From contig OZ024801.1 of NCBI GenBank assembly GCA_964017045.1, positions 29,484,049 to 29,548,048 on the forward strand: a stretch of DNA of 64,000 nt. The letters run 5' to 3'. The notes beneath the pieces are model-generated. The model worked only from the letters and a program-made list of their open reading frames with translations, did not search any database and was not told the origin of the DNA. Source of the stretch: Omphiscola glabra. Taxonomy: Eukaryota > Mollusca > Gastropoda > Lymnaeidae. Below, piece after piece: positions 1-37,200 of this stretch (the stretch's first letter is position 1; the number at the start of each line of letters is the position of its first letter). Both the position numbers and the translations under genes were made by a program.

Positions 1-444
1 TAATTAAATGTCTCATATCACAGAAAGATATTATATAATTGGCAATGATGTAACAGAAAGGCCCCTATTAAATTTATATTATATTGTGTATAGTTATCTA
101 AAACTGCAAATCGTGGGAAGAAGATGAGTACAGCGGAGAAACTCATCAGTTTCCAGCAAACAGAAAGACCTAATAAAGTGCGGGACAAAATTGTTCTTTG
201 AGGAAATAGATTCTGCTCTTTAAAATAAAACTAATTTGTAGTGACATTTAAAAAATCAAATCCTTACTATGGTGACCAAAAATTGTCTTATGCTCTGATA
301 TGCTTTACAAAGATGACCCTTCATTCAATAAAGGTTGCTGACCTTGACACCTGACCTAGTATATATTATTATTATTGTATATAATTTTAACTAATGATAC
401 TTGATGGTATATACATTTAAAAAAAAATGTATTAATGAATATTA

Positions 445-5621
<5,177 letters not shown>

Positions 5622-6638
5622 TTTTACCCGGAAGTAACTGAATTACTAAAATATGCCAGATTTTAAATTAATAGGCTTAAAAATTCAATTCTCCGAATTA
5701 AAATGTTTTCATAGTTAAATAATTAAAATATTGGTAGACTTTGATTTAAAATTCACAAATAAGTAAACTGTCTATTAAAATCTATACAACATTTTGCAAT
5801 AAATATATACATAAAAATAATAATCATTTATCTTTAACATTGACCCTGCCATTTCGGTTTTAAGGGGAAAAAGTGGGGGAGGAGGGGAAAATATTGTGGG
5901 GAGGGGACGACTGCGCTACTCAAGTCCAATTTGGGTATTGCATCCAACCCACTGCTCCACTCGCCCCATTGAACTGATCCAACGATTACAGTCTTCTATA
6001 TTTTTTATTACTAGCAAACTTTTTTTTTTCGACGGCTTTGGTTAGGACCCACTGAAGGACACACATTTTAATCAGAATTCAAACTATCTGACGTTCTATC
6101 TTAACTAAAAAATCTAAATATTCTGTAGAATTTAATCATTATAACGCGTTTTTTAATTTAAAAATAAAACTCCTGGGAAACCACAGCAAAATTCAGGATT
6201 TCAATAGTCAGTGGACAACCATAATAAATATAAATAAGTAATAATAATAAGTTATAGTTATAGCCAATATTTAGCATTCAAATACGTCCATGGATAAAAT
6301 CTACATGCTAGAATAATTTTTCTTAAGGCAAATTAAAAAAATATTACCTTAGAGTTTTTTTTCCAAACGCAACCCTTTACTGAAAAAATCCCCCCCCCCC
6401 CCCCAACCCTTAAATAAATGAAATAATTTGTAAACAATAATTGTTTTCTTTTCTTATATAGTTCTATTTTTATATTAAGTTAACGGAAGCAGAATGTACT
6501 TAAACTTTGCGACTGCGCAATGTACATATTTATGTTAACTACCAAAAAAAGTTAATATACAAATGGAGCACAAATTATGACAACCGTTACAATTCGCACA
6601 AATACATAGTTATTACGATTTCAAATTTGTTTTTGAAA
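5622..6638. promoter_or_regulatory. Shared Abi / KIF3A head-to-head intergenic region
   Basis: The 1,017 bases between the Abi start codon (minus strand) and the KIF3A start codon (plus strand) must hold the 5' UTRs and probably both promoters. It contains a G-rich stretch at 5870-5910, a 15-base C run at 6390-6404 and a small CpG-containing patch at 6505-6525 (GCGACTGCGCAATG). No TATA box or other decisive core element was recognised. A bidirectional promoter is inferred from gene arrangement only; extra upstream non-coding exons are possible. Confidence 0.5.
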
Positions 6639-24546
<17,908 letters not shown>

Positions 24547-24951
24547 CTGTTTGTAGGCTCTGTTACATTACTCACCTTCAAGTCTTTACTACTGTGGGAC
24601 TGTTTAGAGGGGAAGATTATCTCACTCATTGCATTTCTTAGTGTAACCTAACAAGTATCCCCTATACAGTTGAACCCCCAGTAGATTTTAGATAAGATTT
24701 TACCATTTTAGATAAGATTTTCCCAAACAGTGTTAATTTTGTGTTTTTAGAGAGATATTTGGCATAAAATTAACAAGGTCTTAACATGCTTTAATATCCC
24801 ATATATGAAACAATAACCCAGAATTTAAGCAACATTAAGATTTTTTGACAGCCCAAGCTAGCTCACTTATTACTATTGGAAATGGGCAACTTTATGGTTC
24901 TCCAACTAAAGAAAAAAGCATGCTAAGTAAGAGTTTAAATTTACCCAGAAA

Positions 24952-24986
24952 CCCCCCCCCCCTTCCCCCCCCCCCCCCCCCCCCCC
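24952..24986. repeat. Interrupted poly-C tract
   Basis: A 35-base stretch of C broken only by TT, within the probable KIF3A 3' UTR or just downstream of it. Confidence 0.95.
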
Positions 24987-27032
24987 TCTTTTAATGAACT
25001 TACAAATTTAGTTCATTAACTTCACTTTATGACTTTATAAGTTTATCTGTTAATCAGGTATTTAAATTTTGTGACAGGTGAAAATCTAATAACTTAATCT
25101 AAAATAAACCACAAATAAAGACTGACAACCCATAGATCATTCTGAAAATGGAGGTTCACTTGTACTGTCTCTTATGTATAGTTCAGTGTGCAGTGATGTA
25201 TTATGGGGGAATGGGGTGTAGCGAAAATTGGGATTCTTAAATGTGCCTTTCTTGAGTTCATGTTTTGTCAAGTAATTTTAGTAGATGGGCTGTTCACGCA
25301 TTGTTGTCGCCAATGTTTGGTGGGCTATAACTAGTAGAGATTATTTTGCTTAGGCGCCATGCAAGATGTTTATACTCCAGTCTCTTAAATAATCTAAATA
25401 ATTCTGAGACACAGGCAAGTCACTTAGTTATAACTGAACATGGATTGTTTCCAAACAAAAATATCAAACTGGTCAACGAATTCACATTTTTAATTTGATA
25501 ATGATTTATCTAAACTTGACAAGTCTGAAACATAACTCTTGAAGGCCCTGTAATGGAAGGTAAAACTGTCAAGAAAAATTTAGCGGGTCTATGCTGTGCA
25601 TGCTAATATGCCAATAACTGCATAGGGTAATTACAAAGTTCCTGCCAGAAAGAACATGTTAGCAAAACACATAAAGTGAGAATGCATATATTGACGGATA
25701 CCTGTGTATTAAGTGTGTATGTTTTTGACTTATTTAATACACGCTTGCTTTAAGAAGGAACAAAGAAGTGTACACTGTGACAATCTATGGCCTTTCATTA
25801 TAATTGTACAGTAATGGCATGTGGCTGCTAACATATAACAGCTTTTGATATGTATGTCAACATTTTATGAATATTTTATGCTAGTTTTAAAATTAATTTA
25901 TATATTTCTTTGCTCAGCCATTTTAAGATTTGAGGCTGTGTATAGACACAGCAATGCGCTCTGTGATAACTCACTTTGTTCATAATACTGTTTTGTTCAA
26001 CACATTCACTCAGCACATTAGCAGTGATTAGCATTGAATCAACTACACATAAAAAAACAAATACAACTATGTTAAATAATGTTCTTGATTTTTTTAGAAA
26101 TTTATGAAGATGAGTTCTATTATGTAAAAATATTAGTTGGAAAATGATAGAAAGCACAAGTTAAATGACATATTTTGTGATTGCTTTTAGTATTATTGCT
26201 ACAAAAACTTTGTAATTGATATACCCACCCCTTAGAATCATCATGATTTTCATTATTTATATTTTAGTTATTAATAAAAAGGGTAAAAAAAAAGCATTTG
26301 ACAATAGCAAAATTTATGCTGGGCTCCGTCCAATTAAAATATTTTTCCCACCCAGCATCATAGATTTTTTTTAGATACTTATTTTATGAATACAATTTTA
26401 CAAGTTTTGTTATGGTTTTCTGACAGTTTTAGACTTTCATATGCCAGTCTTTTGATATTTTGTCATGTATATAAGCTCTCTTTTTTCAATATTTTGTTCT
26501 GGGAACCAGTACTGTGGAGCTGTTTTCAAAGAAAGATGAATTGATTTATTGTTCTTGCAGGAATTCTATGTTGTATTATAGAAAATGCTAACATTATGAT
26601 TACGGTAATAAAAACTATTAAAAAAAAATTATTGTTAAAAAGAAATTTCTTTGTTCCATGTAAAGCTTGGTCACAACCAGTACTGCAATACCGTCATGAA
26701 TTTTAAAATTTAAGCATGTTTAAAGTTGTTTTCACACCCACATATTTCTAGTACTTGCATACCATGCTTCCTATGAAAGCAGTAAGTGATACTCATTTTA
26801 ACCAATAATGATACTAGAAAACCTTTTTATGAACAGTTGGTATGCATGGAGTAGAACTAATGATGAATCTTGCATTTTTGTGGAACAATGTTAAACATTA
26901 TCTACTTCTCCCATATAATTAGTCTGAAATTGTTCTTCACATTTATGTGTATAAGCACTGCTCCTCAGGTAGCTGAGAGCAGGTCTGTTATTACCACCAT
27001 GTGAATGAATACCTTTTTTCAAAAAGAACATT

Positions 27033-27210
27033 ATGGTAAGACTTGACATATGAAATGGTAAGACTTGACATATGAAATGGTAAGACTTGACATATGAAAT
27101 GGTAAGACTTGACATATGAAATGGTAAGACTTGACATATGAAATGGTAAGACTTGACATATGAAATGGTAAGACTTGACATATGAAATGGTAAGACTTGA
27201 CATATGAAAC
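27033..27210. repeat. 22-bp minisatellite, eight copies
   Basis: Eight almost perfect units with the core GGTAAGACTTGACATATGAA and a period of 22 bases. On the minus strand all three frames remain open through the array and give the same 22-residue cycle in different registers, so the open frames are a by-product of the period and are not evidence of a gene. Confidence 0.97.
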
Positions 27211-28407
27211 AGTAAAAAATTGAGAAACAACAGTCGCCAAGTGGATTATTTTTTATTATTAATTTTCCTCTTCCAAAAATAATTTATGTCAATATCATTT
27301 TTAGTTAATTTTCTGCAACTCTGAACAAATACATTATTACTAGATAAACACTTTGAGATGTAGAATATAGCAAAGAATGGTGGTTTTTGGGTTGAAAAAA
27401 CCTTTAATCTTATTTCTTCATATCAGCATGATTTTTTAAGTAGGGAAATCTTAGCGAAAAGGTTCTTACTTACAAATGAGAAACAATTTTTTAATTTTTT
27501 TTTTAAAATCCTGATGCTTATATGGATGTAATATTCTAACTTGCATTTGTAATTGGAATTAGTAAACTGAGGACTTGTCAAACTTTGAGATTAACTAGCG
27601 GTATAATGCTAAATTACTTTTTTTTTTTTTTATTATACAAAATTTCAGCTTACTAGGATTATTGGAACCTTGAGAGATTTAGGCTCAAACTTAGAGATAT
27701 AAAACAAGCTACAAAACTGAGCTCATGTCAAGCGTCATAAAAAGTTGTTTTTTAAATTGATAAAGTTTAGGTAAATAATGGCCAACTTTGCTGGGAATGG
27801 CTGGGGATAAAATCATGGCAACAAAAGACTCATAAAATGGTGGCCTTTCCTGTAGCTGGAGTTAATTACTTATAGAATGTATACTGTGACATAGTAGATC
27901 AATCACTAGAGTATGTCAAATATTATCTGAGAAAGTTTTCATTTACATATATACAGAAGAATGTATCCCTTAATATCAATAATTCCCCATCGCTCAGAAA
28001 TTCAAATGAAAATAGATAATAAATAAGCTATATACAGAAGTACAGTAGGTGAGATTACATTCAATAATTAACATAAGTTAAACTAATACTACAGAGTTAA
28101 GAATCAATCAAAACAGAGCTGTATAAATTATACTAAATTTATTATTAGCTGCAGTTAATATTGCCATGACAGAAAAAATAAGGTTGAATAAATTAGATTA
28201 GACTAAATCATGAATGGTGTTGCACTTTGAAATTTCTGAATATACTTCTCATATTCTCTCATTTCTATCCTCGTTTTGCTTCTGCTTTTTTAGTTCCTTC
28301 TTGATATAAATAACTATATGCTTGATCATATGAGATATGATGTAGGATCTGACTTACAGCAAAATCACATTAGTCAGCAACTATCTGCATATTTACTTTG
28401 TAAAAAT

Positions 28408-28748
28408 TAAAACTATACGGTGGGTTTATGCAGAGGCAATTACAATTAAAACTATTGAGTTGGTTTATGCAGAGGCAATTACAATTAAAACTATACGGTG
28501 GGTTTATGCAGAGGCAATTAAAATTAAAACTATCGAGTGGGTTTATGCAGAGGCAATTACAATTAAAACTATTGAGTTGGTTTATGCAGAGGCAATTACA
28601 ATTAAAACTATCGAGTGGGTTTATGCAGAGGCAATTAAAATTAAAACTATCGAGTGGGTTTATGCAGAGGCAATTAAAATTAAAACTATTGAGTTGGTTT
28701 ATGTAGAGGCAATTAAATTAAAACTATCGAGTGGGTTTATGCAGATTC
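28408..28748. repeat. 39-bp minisatellite, about eight copies
   Basis: Units share GGTTTATGCAGAGGCAATTA, then (C/A)AATTAAAACTAT with CGAG, TGAG or ACGG variants. The 39-base period keeps several frames open on the plus strand. There is no start context, splice site or similarity suggesting a protein. Confidence 0.97.
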
Positions 28749-31232
28749 AAGTTTTAGTTGCATATTAATAAAATATTAAAAAATCATTGACGCTATGAAT
28801 GGACCAGAAAATGAAATCCATGCTGAAGGCACAAATAGTAAAAAGATTGGCATTTTAGAATTTAAATTGGGGGTGGGGAGCCTCAGATTTATTCAGAACT
28901 TTATTTATATATCATCCGATGCATATTCCTAAATCAGTAATGTTTAATGATTTAAAGTGCTTTATTTCTTAAGTGGTATCAACTCTGTACCGGTATGTGG
29001 GATCAACATCTTTCCCTCATCTGTAGAAATCTGCTCACAAAATTATGCCAGCTATTGCTAGGATTACCACGACATGAAAAATGAATAAACCGAAGACTTG
29101 CACCGCTTTATGTAGGAAACAAATATAGTATTATTATACATGAAAATGACAGATTGTAGATTCATTATGCATTGCAAATTTTATAATATCATCAAGATCA
29201 AAGCTAAAAACTGGTTTAATATATCATATCTTTATACATACATGCAGGTCTTAATTGGTACCCATTAGTAAAATGTCAATTTTAATTTCTGAAATTTGTA
29301 CTCACTCGGTGACAAATAATAACTCAAATATGTTAATATTTTTTACCCGAGTCGATTTCCTTCAGGCGAAGCCATAAACAATAACCATATTTACATATCT
29401 TTATCAATTCCCTAATCAAGAGTCGGTGCAAAAATTTTTAAAATAATTTTATATCTGCCTATTTTAACAGTTATTTAAAGCCAGATTTTAAAAAAAAAGA
29501 AATTTTGATGATGAATTTTTAGAATAAAAGAAGTAGATGAATGAACAGATCTAGAATTGCTTTTATTATTTCATCAAGTTCTTTATTGTTTAGCATTTGT
29601 GAGACATTTATACAGAACAGATTTATAATTGGTCAGCTTTTCTAATAAAACATAAATTAATTCCTCTTACTCTTAAGCCCCCAACTATAAAAAGAAATTA
29701 TCAAATTTTAATTAAGACATTTGAAATAATTATTTAGGACATTTATAAAAAATTACCCATACATTTGTATTAACATTAGGTGTACCAAAAAAAATATTTG
29801 TTAACTACAGTTGTAACCAAAAATAGAATATTTGAAAGGTGTTATTCCACAATGTATAGAGCGCTGCTAAAAATAAATGACAAATTCCCCATGTTCTTTA
29901 ACTCTAATAAATAATCTCTGAATCATTATACATCTATGTACAGCAAAAAACAAGCTTTCTTCCACAACCTTGGATAATCATTTATTTTAAGATCATGGGT
30001 CAATTCAGTTAGAATGAGAAAATTATCAGGTTTAAAATGACAAAATTGCAATGTGGGGGAGATTTGAGAATGCAGTGAATTAAAGAAGTTGGCCACAGCA
30101 GCAGAAGTCACATGCACAACTATCTCACTTTAATGTCTCAAGTTCAATGATTATATACACTGAATAGAAAAGGTGAATCCATGAACCTCAAAAGCATTGA
30201 ACAAAATATCTTTTAAGATAATATCAACTTTATTCCTATATTGACTGACCACCACTGTTTGTGTGACATAATATGCAGAAATTTATGGTAAAAATTGGAA
30301 GTTTTTTTGAATAAAGAAAAAAATAAAATTTAATTTAATTTCGAAACTTCCAGTGGGGCTGCTTTTCACATACATTTCAGGGCGTGTCCTTGTGTTGCTG
30401 AAATTCGTGATGGTGAGAAAGCATTTTGCTGAAATTTTAAAAAATTTAATGTCCCACAAAAAATATATGAGAACTCTGGAATGCAGACAAACCTACAAAT
30501 TTTACTGCAATGTCTATAGCTTTTCACAATATTTTCATTACTCTGTGTTTAGTTCTGGAAAAAATCACACTCTGACTCAACAAATAAAAATAATGTATTT
30601 CAAAGTTCTGACCTTGCAGCCAAGTATGAAAAATCCTCCAACTTTACCACCACCATTTGATAACAAGCAATCATAGAAACTACTCAAAATGTTGAAATGT
30701 AAAATATTTGCATTATTATTTGTTTGGAATCAATGGTAAAGTTTACCAAGAATTCGTTTTTTTAAAATTTTATCCGTGAACTGAAATTTTTCAATCCTAA
30801 AAAAAAGAATTTTAATTTTATTAACATTTCTATTTTTAAACTTATACAAGGTAAAAACAAAACTGTTTTACATTTTTGGGGTAGTTTTATAGTATTGGCT
30901 TACAGGATATAAACATAAAAATGAGTTACAATAAATTACATAGTAAATTTCAAATCACAAAAAGAAACAATAAGGTCATCTATTGTTTCTGATTATAACT
31001 TTCAAATGATCTCATATTAATTTGTAAAAACTGGCCCTGAAGTACCTTCAGGTTAATGGAAAATATTATATTGATTCAAATGGATTATTATTTTGTGATG
31101 CCACACATCACTTATAAATAACAAAAAACATTTATTATATCACCACAGGAAGTGTCATATGTATATGTCATATATATTTATATATATACCACTATCTACA
31201 TGGATTGCAAAACCCAAAATCTAGATAGATCA

Positions 31233-34200
31233 TCATGACTGTCTGGACAAGATGGAGTGCTCGATAGCTGCGTGCTGTAGCACAGGCAACAACAGGAGAA
31301 ATGCATCCTGGATGTACGTGCTGCTGTTGGTAGCCTGGAACATATAAAAATAATTGTTTCATTACCAAGTGATAACAAGAATTGGACTGCAGTAAAGCTC
31401 AAGCTACTTAAAAGACAATGTAAAGATTGGGTGAAGTCTTTTTGAATTGAATACCCACAGAAAAGAACATATTAGTTTAAAACCTTCTTTAGCACTTCAT
31501 CGTGATGAGGTGTATCCCTTGTATTTTTGGGATAATTTAAGAAATACTTATTCATGTAAAGGAGTGGCAGAATAAAAACTAAACACAAAAGAAAAAGGTG
31601 AGAGGAAAAAAAAACCGCAAATGCATTTAAAAAAAAAAATTGTATGCTCAGAAAAATTTGCTATGAATAAAAAACAACCATGTAATTTATATTTCTGCCA
31701 TATAAAATTATTGATATGATTGGTACTTTGAGGAGTCAACATTATTAGTGCAAAGGAAAGATTTATCCCTTAAGTGTCTTTTAACTGCAAAGCTATATAA
31801 TTTAGCACAGGCAATTATTAATTAGAAAATTTGTGCAATAGAGAAATCCTAAATATCTATAACCTTTTTGGGAGCAGCTCTCTTAATAAATAGAACCAGA
31901 ATTTTAGTTAAAATCAAAACAAGTTACTCCTCCGTCTGGACTGAACAGAAGCTGAGAATTATTTTTAAAAGAACAACTAAGTGGCTGTCCTTTCCCTTGG
32001 ACTAGCGACTGTGAATTGACTTATCCTTACCTCAAGGTAAACATTTGTAACCAGGGGTGTTATTTCATCAACATTATCTGTTTTATCCTGAATGAGAATT
32101 AAAAAAAAAAAATTCTGATTATCTTATTTTCTGTAAAAAGATTATTTTTATTAAAACTTTATTAAAGTATCCTAAGCTTGTAAATAGGTCATGAAGGTTT
32201 TCAAGAAAACCAAGATTTCAAATAAAATAAAATAAAATTTATGTAAATTTATTTTATGACAATATCAGTCAACTAGTCAAACTAAAGTTAGAATTTTCAA
32301 CGCACATCTCCAATCAGTACAATCCTGTGGAGTCCAAACTTTAAGAACGGCGAGCATCACGCAGAAAGTACAGGCCTTCATAAACATTTGCCTTAAAAAG
32401 GTCCTGAACATAAAATGGCCAAACATCATCGTTAACAATGACTTACTGGGAAAGGATATACCAAGAACCTATTGCTGAAGACATCATGAGGAAAAAGTGG
32501 AGGTGGATAGGGCACACTCTATGTAAACCCCCAGATAGCATCACTAGACAAACCCTAACATGGAACCCACAGGGAAAGAGGCAGGCCAAAGAATACATGG
32601 AGATGCCGGCTGGAGCTAGACACAAAAAGTATGCGATACATAATAATAATAAAGCACAAGACAGAGATGAATCGAAAATATTTTGTAGACGGTCCATGCC
32701 CCCAGGCGGGGTAAAATGCATAAGTGAAGTGAGTGATCAGTTAGAATTGCTTTCATCCCCTATCACGTATTGCCTGCATCTATCAATGGTATTTACTGAT
32801 TAAGATATCAAGGCAAAGCTTTTAATGTCATATCATGCAACAAAATAATTATGTTGAATTCTTTAAAATAATAAGTTGCTAAGTTAAGAAAAAATAAAAA
32901 ATAATTTTCTACTCACAGCCATTTTATTGAGGCATGCTGCGAACTGGGTTGCTAGGTTTCCAATCTCGTGACACAGAACCCCAGTTAACCTGAAATACAC
33001 AAGACTTACACTTACACTTACAGTATAAGCATTCATGGATGTTTGGTACGGTATTTAAAATGCTGTGCTGCCAAATTGCAGGTCAGAAAATTTTTTAAGT
33101 TTCATAAAATAAGACAAACATTTAAACTAGTCTGTGCAAAGTAATATATAGAGATAAAGATTTATTGACATGCAAATGACATAAACAACCAACATGAAAT
33201 GTCATGCACTGCAAATTTAAAATTTATGAGTGAAAAAAGTGATTAAATTTTTGACATAAGGAAGAGATAGTTTATTTACTTCTCCCTATCATAGGATTTC
33301 ATATTTGGCATGATCAACTACAGTGGTACCTCGACATACGTATTTAATTCGTTCCGTAACCTTGCTCGTATGTTAATTTGCTGGTATCTCATAGCAATTT
33401 TCCCCATTGAAATGCTATTAATCCGTTTCAGCCCCCAAAATGCCACCCCAGTTGTTTTTGACTAAGCACAGTACATATCGTTGAAGTACTACGCCCATAC
33501 TGCCTCGCCAAGTCAGTCACTCGCACACCTTGCTCATGTTTTTCTATGATTTCACGCTTTAATTCAATAGACATCATCATCTTCTGAGCACTGATTTTTC
33601 CACTCACTTTCTTTGGACCCATGGTTATAAAAAGAAATGTGATCAAGTAATGTAAATGCACAAAAACACAATACGCGAGCCCAACTCATCAAAGAAGCTT
33701 CAATACGCGAGCACAACTTATCAAAGATGCTTCAATACACGAGCACAACTTATCAAAGATGCTTTGACAGCGAGGCAGACAAGAACACTGACTGAGGCGC
33801 GAGAAAATGTGAGACGCATGAGGCACAACTGGTGTGTTGTGTGCAGCCGACTGACCCAGTTCCTCGTATCTCAAAGCAAAACATCGCTCGCTCGACGGCT
33901 CTTATTTAAAAAATTTGGTATGTCAGGGCACTCGTATGTCAAGGTACCATTATACTTATAAATAGCAAAAAAATGTTATGGGAGAAAGCTAGAAAATTAT
34001 TAACTTTATTAGCCAAGTTGTTTGAATCTTACCTGGCCAAACTTTGGGCCCTTTCTTTAAAGTCCTTTTCCTTTTCTCTGTCTAGCAAAACGAGCTCTCC
34101 TGCTTTATGCAACTGCTCCACACCTTTAGCCGTAATCTCAGCTAGGGCTTGGATGCTCCTCTGGTGCACTTCCTGTAAAACAAATAAAAACAGAAAATTG

Positions 34201-37200
34201 CTTTGAGAAATGTAAAGCATTTTTAGTCACATTGGCCGAATGGGCTAAATAATCACATGGACAAATCCCTACCAATTGCATATTTTGTTGAGGGTTGACC
34301 ATTACTGGTATTTTAATATTGGTTCCTAATTTTTAAAAAAAACATTATTCAACTATAATTTTTTTTAAAAATAAATGGAAGATTTTTTAAAAATAAATGG
34401 AAGATATTTTTTAAATAAATGGAAGATTTTTTTAAAATAAAAAAAATAAAGAGTTCAACCGTTAAAAATATACTTTGTAAAAACACAACTTGCATTGCGG
34501 TTTAAAGAAGTTTCAGGCAAGCTTTTTGATGATACGACTCATCAAAATTATTGGTTAATGGACTATTAGTTCATGAATGTTGTACAGAGATCAACTGCTT
34601 GTTGAAGTGAAAGTTGATGCAGAGATACATCACGGTGCCCCCAAGTGTTAACAAACCTTCAGGCTGTCATTGTCGTGAGTTTCATGAGCATCAAAGTCTA
34701 ATATCCACCGCTTGACCATATCGTGGACCCTGTTCAGTTTGTCTGGTGCTGTTCCCAGCTCCAGCTCTGTCAGGCACTGGCTCACTAGACCATTAAAATC
34801 CTGGTCACTGGTTGTGTCTGGAGAAGAGATAGAAAGCTCAGCCTTATCTTACAACAGATAAGCTGTTTTGTAAATGTGTTAACTGGTGTTCTTCAGCTGA
34901 ATTCCAAAAAGCTGAAACAGTATCTGCTCTCTTCCATCAATGTCTGATAAAGATTGAATTACATCTAGCAAGATGAGTTAAATTGTGTAAAATACTAAAT
35001 TTGTTAAAATGGAACAAGAGTTTGATATAATTTGGTGCAATGTTTGGTGTACTTTAAACCATAGACACTGTACTTAGTCTTGCTCTATTATTAAACCATT
35101 TTAATATTTGTAAAATATATCAACTATCACAGCCTTCAAAACTGCACTCAAAACACATCTCTTTAAACTCTACTACCCCGACTGATTCCCCACATCTGAC
35201 CGATAAACGCTGCTGCTGGCCGCCGTCAATGGCTTGTCATATAAAAGTTCTGGTGTGGATGAGGTGAATATGAATTAGATTTTGTTTTGTCTCTATACAT
35301 CTGTTCTTTATTATATATATGTATTTTATGTTAATATCACCATTATGTCTCTTTTTTTAATATTTTTATGTACAGCGCGGTGAGCCTAGCCCTAGGCTGG
35401 TGTACCACGCTATATAAGACAACAAATAATAATAATAATAATAAAGGGATTGCTTTTAATTTTTAAATTAATAAAAATTCAGAAAAATTAGAATTTTAAA
35501 GAGCTGAAACAGAATGAGTCAGTTGTAACTGGGCCAGAATACAATGAAAGGCTGTAAGGCCGTGCCAAACCTGAATCGTCTTCATCATCTTTCAACTCAA
35601 ATGTGTCCTTAATGGAGATGAGCAGAGGTTTGATGGTAGCAAGATCTTGGGATGAGAGGGAATTCAGCAGGGAGTGGACCTTCTTTTCACTCTGGTTGGA
35701 CAGCATCTCCAGGGCTTCTAAGTGAGCTATTCCTGAATTGGTGGATAGTTATGATCTAACGAATTTGAGTTGGTAAATTTTTTTGGCAAACACTATGTTA
35801 AACGGAAAGATAAATAAATGGAAGATTACATTTTTTTAAAAACCTAATTCCATTTTAAATTATAATTAAGACTGAGATGTTATAAAGTTTCAGAGATAAT
35901 TTTTTTTATAACTCTTGGTTTACAATTACGCCATCAATAAATGTTTAATTGAATATAAATGTTTTAATAACTAAGTGTGTCACTGTTACTAACCAACTCA
36001 GGCATAACATAAGAGTGTGAGCCCAAAATTCACATTGGTTTGAAGCGGATACTTTGTTGGATGGTTAACATTTAAATGGGATTTTGTGGGGTTTTTATTG
36101 CCTACCTTGATAATCATCAAACAGAGTTCCAAAATGAGCCTTCCTGGCTTCCTCGTTCTCCTTGATCTGCTCAGACTCAAGCTCTGCCTTGTCCCTGGCA
36201 TCCCTTAAGACACTGGACAAGTTGGGCTTATTCCCTTTAGGGGATAAGAATTCCCTCGTTTTCCTGAAAGCTGGGTCATGTTCTGATAACGTGTTGTATG
36301 TTTTTTTGCCAATACTTTCCAGTACATCAATGCCACTGGATGCCAGATTTTCTACAGCATCAAATCCTCCAGCCATTAATGTTTGCCCTTTAGAAGCCAA
36401 AGACTTGCCCTATAAGAAAAAACAAAACAATTTTATGATGAGCTCAACATGTTTACGCTGTAGAATTTTGTTATACTTAAAGACTGAAATGTTTCTTGTA
36501 ATAAAATTCCCGTTACATTAATTATTTTTGACACAGACCTACATATGTAATACATGAACTGTAAAAGCTATGAATATATACTGGTGTTTCGGTAGACAGT
36601 AACTTAAAAACTTGATGGGAAGCAAATATTTACTTCACTCTCAATCGATAATAGTCCATTCACTTACTTTGTCTGTAACTTTTTTAGCTAGATCTGCAAC
36701 CCCCCAGCTGGAAAACCATCCACCTCCAGCTTCTTTATGTTGGTCCTCATTCGCTCCCTTCCTGTCAGTCTCTTTCTCATCATCATCACCATCATCATCT
36801 TGATCATAGTTGAATTCTCCTTGGTGTTTCTGCTCCTGAAACTGTCTTGTCATTTTAAGTTCATCTGGTTGGCTAACCACAGCTGAAATACAAGATCACA
36901 CAAATATAGCAGACACAAATACGTTTGGTTGGCTAACAACAGCTGAAATACAAGATCACACAAATATAGCAGACACGAATATAGCAAACACAAATATAGC
37001 AGACACAAATATAGCAGACAAAAATGTGTTTTGTTGGCTAACCACAGCTAAAATACAAGGTCACCCAAATATAGCAGACACAAATACGTTTTGTTGGCTA
37101 ACCACAGCTGCAATACAAGGTCACACAAATATAGCAGACACAAATATAGCAGACACAAATATAGCAGACACAAATACGTTTGGTTGGCTAACAACAGCTG

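Larger units (their letters stand above)
24547..31232. other. Convergent intergenic region between KIF3A and FAM114A
   Basis: The 6.7 kb between the stop codons of two convergent genes must contain both 3' UTRs, but no poly(A) site could be fixed with confidence. It has an interrupted C tract at 24952-24986 and two minisatellites. Otherwise it is AT-rich sequence with only short, unsupported open frames. No additional gene was recognised. Confidence 0.6.

Noticed and set aside
28428..28768. Open frames repeating MQRQLQLKL-like units
   Set aside because: Direct consequence of a 39-bp tandem repeat divisible by three.
30353..30676. 107-codon plus-strand open frame in the likely FAM114A 3' UTR
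   Set aside because: No recognisable family, no splice evidence, typical chance frame in AT-rich DNA.
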